Notes under the pieces: model-generated
The model's database searches: none
Told to the model about the DNA's origin: nothing
The model's input: only the letters and a program-made list of their open reading frames with translations
Origin: Polyangiaceae bacterium
GTDB taxonomy: Bacteria > Myxococcota_A > Polyangia > Polyangiales > Polyangiaceae
DNA length: 32,706 nucleotides
Reading direction: 5' to 3'
Assembly (NCBI GenBank): GCA_016933275.1
Contig: JAFGBI010000028.1
Location: forward strand, 1 to 32,706
Shown here: positions 30,374 through 32,706 of the stretch, piece by piece
How positions within the stretch are numbered: position 1 is the stretch's first letter
Layout of the letters: every line of letters begins with the position of its first letter
Position numbers and translations under genes: made by a program

Positions 30374-31240
30374 TCAGGCGAGGGGTGCTCCGTCGTGGGT
30401 TTCCGCCAGCCACGGTTCTTCGACGATCCGCGCGTTCTGGATGGTGACGGCCCCCGGCTCGACCCAATCCACCACGAAGTCGTAGAGCGCGATCGCCGCG
30501 CTGGTGGTGGCGAGGAGCGAGGCGCCGCGGGAGAAGCGACCCGCGGTCGTACTCGCGTGCCCCTGCCAAACGACGTTGATTCCCCCGGCCGTTCGCCGCT
30601 CGGTCGCCGCGAGTTCCACGGGACCGACGGGTTCCTGCATCGAGAGCTCGAGGATTTCGTCGGCCAGCCGCGCTGCCCGCAGTCCCGCCGTTCGCGCCGC
30701 GTGGAACGCCACGCTGTGATCTGGTGAGCGGAGCCGACCGAAGATCTCGGTGGTCAGCTGGACCTCGGCGTGCGCCACCGCCCCGGTCCATCCTGCGGTT
30801 CTTCGAAATGTCTCTCCGCTGGGTCGTTGGGCAAGCTCATCCAACAGGCGGTGGAAGAGCCGCGCGTTCGGCGCGAGGCGGACCATCACGTAGCGGTCCA
30901 GGGCACGTAGGCTCTGCCAGAACTCGCGACTCGGCGGGCGGCGTGGACCGAGCGCGCTCGAGAGCTGGGAGGGCGGGCTCTCGGGATCGGGATCCTCGTG
31001 TGCCGGGAGCATCTTCACCTCGGTCATCGGCGCCGCGTCGACCAGCCGGCGGACGTGCTGCGTATCGACGGACTCCTCGGCCCCCGCGATGGCGATAGCC
31101 TGGCGCACCTCGATGGGTATCGCCTCCCAGCCGGCTCGCGTAAGGAGGATGCCTGCGCAACGAAGGGCGCGATGGGCCGCGATCGGCGGGGACGGCAACT
31201 CTTCACCGAGGCCTTCGAACGCGAAGAGATAGTGCGGCAT
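30374..31240 (-). CDS. NarM-like / MoaC-like fusion protein
   Basis: 288 residues from ATG 31240. Residues about 1-65 (YLFAFEGLGEELPSPPIAAH, RCAGILLTRAGWEAIPIEVR) fit the nitrate-reductase-associated protein (NarM) pattern: F-x-F-E, a conserved proline/hydrophobic turn, then G-x-x-L-x-x-x-x-W. A linker follows and then a short motif PSREFWQSLRALDRYVMVRL. Residues about 150-280 follow the fold pattern of MoaC, the cyclic pyranopterin monophosphate synthase of molybdenum-cofactor synthesis (FHAARTAGLRAARLADEILE, SLLATTSAAIALYDFVVDWV, TIQNARIVEE). However, the MoaC catalytic signatures (LCHPL, GVEMEALTA) are replaced by LSMQEPVG and FSRGASLLATT. It is therefore probably a non-catalytic relative. 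Both domains point to molybdoenzyme or nitrate-reductase biology, but no nitrate reductase or other moa gene is in the window. Domain assignments are from pattern memory. Confidence 0.5.
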   Translation of the reverse strand: MPHYLFAFEGLGEELPSPPIAAHRALRCAGILLTRAGWEAIPIEVRQAIAIAGAEESVDTQHVRRLVDAAPMTEVKMLPAHEDPDPESPPSQLSSALGPRRPPSREFWQSLRALDRYVMVRLAPNARLFHRLLDELAQRPSGETFRRTAGWTGAVAHAEVQLTTEIFGRLRSPDHSVAFHAARTAGLRAARLADEILELSMQEPVGPVELAATERRTAGGINVVWQGHASTTAGRFSRGASLLATTSAAIALYDFVVDWVEPGAVTIQNARIVEEPWLAETHDGAPLA

Positions 31241-31553
31241 GGGCCGGAGTCTCTACGGGCATCGCGGGACCGTCAAACCGTCAAGATCAAGGACCACGAA
31301 TCGGCTACAGGCCGCCTTGCCCCTTCGGGGTGAGACGGGGTACCCCGCCGCCGACAGTCGTCCGCTGATCGATCGTTCCCTCTGTCTTCACGACCTGATG
31401 GCAGGGTCCTTTCCCGGGAGGGCCCCTCCACGAAGGGCGGTGCACGGTTCGAGTTCGCCTGTTGTCGCCGGTGTGTGGTAGGGAGCTGGTGGCTCGGCTT
31501 CGACGGTGGTATTCGATCACCGGAGCGGTAGCCGTGGGGGGCTCTCGGCACAT

Positions 31554-31708
31554 GGGTCCCCTGGCGGTGTGACCGTGACCGGATCTGGCAGAAGACTCCT
31601 TGGTGGTCTCGTGGCCATCGGCAATCGGGCGTCAGCGATCAGGGTCGCCACGTTCTGCCTGACCGCTGACCGCTGATGGCCTGTCTGGTTCCGGCTCCGC
31701 CGGGTCAG
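31554..31708 (+). repeat. Repeat module B, copy 4
   Basis: 155 bases, direct orientation, two CTGACCG units (31659-31672). The right-hand 90 or so bases are almost identical to the next copy, the left part more diverged. Confidence 0.85.
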
Positions 31709-31860
31709 TCCCTTAGCGGTGTGATCTTGAACGGATCTGGCAGAACATTTCTCAATGCTCTCGTGGCCATCAGCAATCGGGCGTCAGCGATCAGGGTCGC
31801 CGCGTTCTACCTGACCGCTGACCGCTGATGGCCTGTCTGGTTCCGGCTCCGCCGGGTCAG
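31706..31860 (+). repeat. Repeat module B, copy 5 (tandem to copy 4)
   Basis: 155 bases, directly following copy 4 with a shared CAG at the joint, a period of 152. Two CTGACCG units (31811-31824). Ends CCGGCTCCGCCGGGTCAG as copy 4 does. Confidence 0.85.
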
Positions 31861-31901
31861 GGATTGACGCCGGGACCCCGTGGCGCGATGGCGCGACCAC
31901 C

Positions 31902-32627
31902 ATGGGACGCCTCTGCGAGCACCCTCCTTCTGCCATCGTCTTCGACTACGGCAATACGTTGGTGGAATTCAGCCAACGGCACGTCGACCGGTGCGACGCG
32001 GCGCTGGGGCGAGCGCTGGGAGCGGTCTTCGGCGCGTACGACGAGGCGCGGTTCCGCGCCCTGCGCGAGGCGAACCGCTTCGCGCCCTACCGGAACGGAT
32101 ACCGCGAGAGTCGCATGCCGGAGATCACCCGCGACCTGGTGGTGGATCTCTTTGGGTGCCAGCCATCCGCGGCCGAAGTCGACCGGGTCGTGGCCGCGCG
32201 CTTCGATGCCTTCGTCGACGCGATCGAGGGGGAGCCGGCCACGCTCGCCGTCCTCGACGAGCTCCGGGGGCGTTTCAGCCTCGCGGTCCTCTCGAACTAC
32301 CCGTGCGGGCGTTCGATCCGGGAGAGCCTCGAGCGGGTCGGGATCCTGCCGTTTCTCGATGTCGTGGTCGTCTCCGGGGATATCGGTTACGCGAAGCCGC
32401 ACCCCAAGCCATTCGCGGAGGTGTGCGCGGCCCTCGAATGCCCCGCCTCGGACGTCGTGTTCGTGGGCGACAATTGGCTTGCGGACGTGCAGGGGGCTCG
32501 CCGGGCAGGGATGACGATGGTGCGCATGCGGCGCTTCACACCACCCGAGGATTTCGCCCCCGCCCCAGACGATCTGGCTCCGCATGCGACGATTGGACAC
32601 CTGACGGAGCTCGTGGCGTTGCTCTAG
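31902..32627 (+). CDS. HAD-superfamily hydrolase, subfamily IA-like
   Basis: 241 residues from ATG 31902; the frame is open upstream into repeat B, and no clear ribosome site is seen. Motif I is AIVFDYGNTLVEF: nucleophile D15 is present, but the usual second aspartate (D+2) is glycine 17. A helical cap (about 25-115) follows, then motif II LAVLSNYPCGRSI, the lysine motif GYAKPHPKPFAEV, and motif IV VFVGDNWLADVQGARRAGM. HAD phosphatases normally need the D+2 acid/base, so the reaction may not be simple phosphate removal, as in dehalogenases or phosphonatase, which also lack it. Substrate unknown. A hairpin 33 bases after the stop probably ends transcription. Confidence 0.85.
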   Translation: MGRLCEHPPSAIVFDYGNTLVEFSQRHVDRCDAALGRALGAVFGAYDEARFRALREANRFAPYRNGYRESRMPEITRDLVVDLFGCQPSAAEVDRVVAARFDAFVDAIEGEPATLAVLDELRGRFSLAVLSNYPCGRSIRESLERVGILPFLDVVVVSGDIGYAKPHPKPFAEVCAALECPASDVVFVGDNWLADVQGARRAGMTMVRMRRFTPPEDFAPAPDDLAPHATIGHLTELVALL

Positions 32628-32659
32628 ACCTCGATCCAGCGAGCTGCTGACCGTTTTCT

Positions 32660-32680
32660 GGGACTTTTTCTGAAAGTCCC
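32660..32680 (+). terminator. Terminator hairpin after the HAD gene
   Basis: GGGACTTT, TTCTG loop, AAAGTCCC: a perfect 8-bp stem 33 bases after the stop, followed by GGTGTTTCTGG with a modest T content. Confidence 0.6.
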
Positions 32681-32706
32681 GGTGTTTCTGGGGTTGTGAA
32701 ACCTCA

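Larger units (their letters stand above)
31241..31901. other. Intergenic region with palindrome and tandem repeat B
   Basis: No supported gene. It contains CGGGGTACCCCG (31336-31347), a perfect 12-bp palindrome about 100 bases upstream of the NarM/MoaC-like start, within a stretch resembling 28749-28787. Two head-to-tail copies of module B then fill 31554-31860. Confidence 0.5.

Overview
This GC-rich window reads as a chromosomal segment of a Myxococcota/Polyangia-like bacterium. That assignment is inference from gene content: two membrane-anchored Hanks-type Ser/Thr kinases, two cytosolic hybrid histidine kinases with exchangeable sensor domains, Pro/Ala-rich lipoproteins, a small outer-membrane barrel, and a viroplasmin-RNase HI fusion. 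No rRNA, tRNA, CRISPR array or prophage was recognised. Most genes are ordinary housekeeping or signalling genes in short runs separated by unusually long, repeat-filled intergenic stretches.

Layout. 1-526: end of an open frame cut by the window edge, plus repeat modules. 527-3196: NHL-type lipoprotein (+) and a Ser/Thr kinase (-), with a possible small gene between. 4039-6326: trpB2 translationally coupled to a BpsA-like polyamine aminopropyltransferase. 6414-8516 (-): GAF-PAS hybrid histidine kinase, divergent from a beta-class DNA methyltransferase (8618-10000). 10637-12313: ribulokinase. 12407-13138 (-): outer-membrane protein. 13662-15348: repeat-bracketed RNase HI. 15348-16775 (-): HAD 5'-nucleotidase, divergent from a parvulin (16992), a lipoprotein and a second kinase (to 19784). 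19711-29513 is all minus strand: sigma-region-4-like regulator, two membrane proteins, release factor 3, a LacI-type-sensor hybrid histidine kinase and a transglutaminase-like membrane protein. 30374-31240 (-): NarM-like/MoaC-like fusion. 31902-32627: HAD protein.

The most unusual content is a modular, dispersed repeat family. A full-length composite (about 14596-15348) is made of a winged-helix-like ORF remnant, a short conserved block, module C, a 173-bp hairpin module A (perfect 19-bp inverted repeat) and module B with a 7-bp CTGACCG tandem. Modules recur separately: A at 229 and 13662; C+B without A at 10275-10538 (inverted); B at 24516 (inverted); B twice in tandem at 31554-31860. The window begins inside a second copy of the same ORF tail, so the intact gene may lie just to the left. 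The RNase HI gene sits between direct copies of A.

Other points worth attention: a LacI-type ligand-binding domain on a soluble hybrid kinase; a nitrate-reductase-associated/MoaC-like fusion lacking recognisable MoaC active-site motifs; a methyltransferase with DLPF in place of DPPF and a PKD-like tail; and eight TGCTCC/GGAGCA hexamers in about 100 bp near 30.2 kb.
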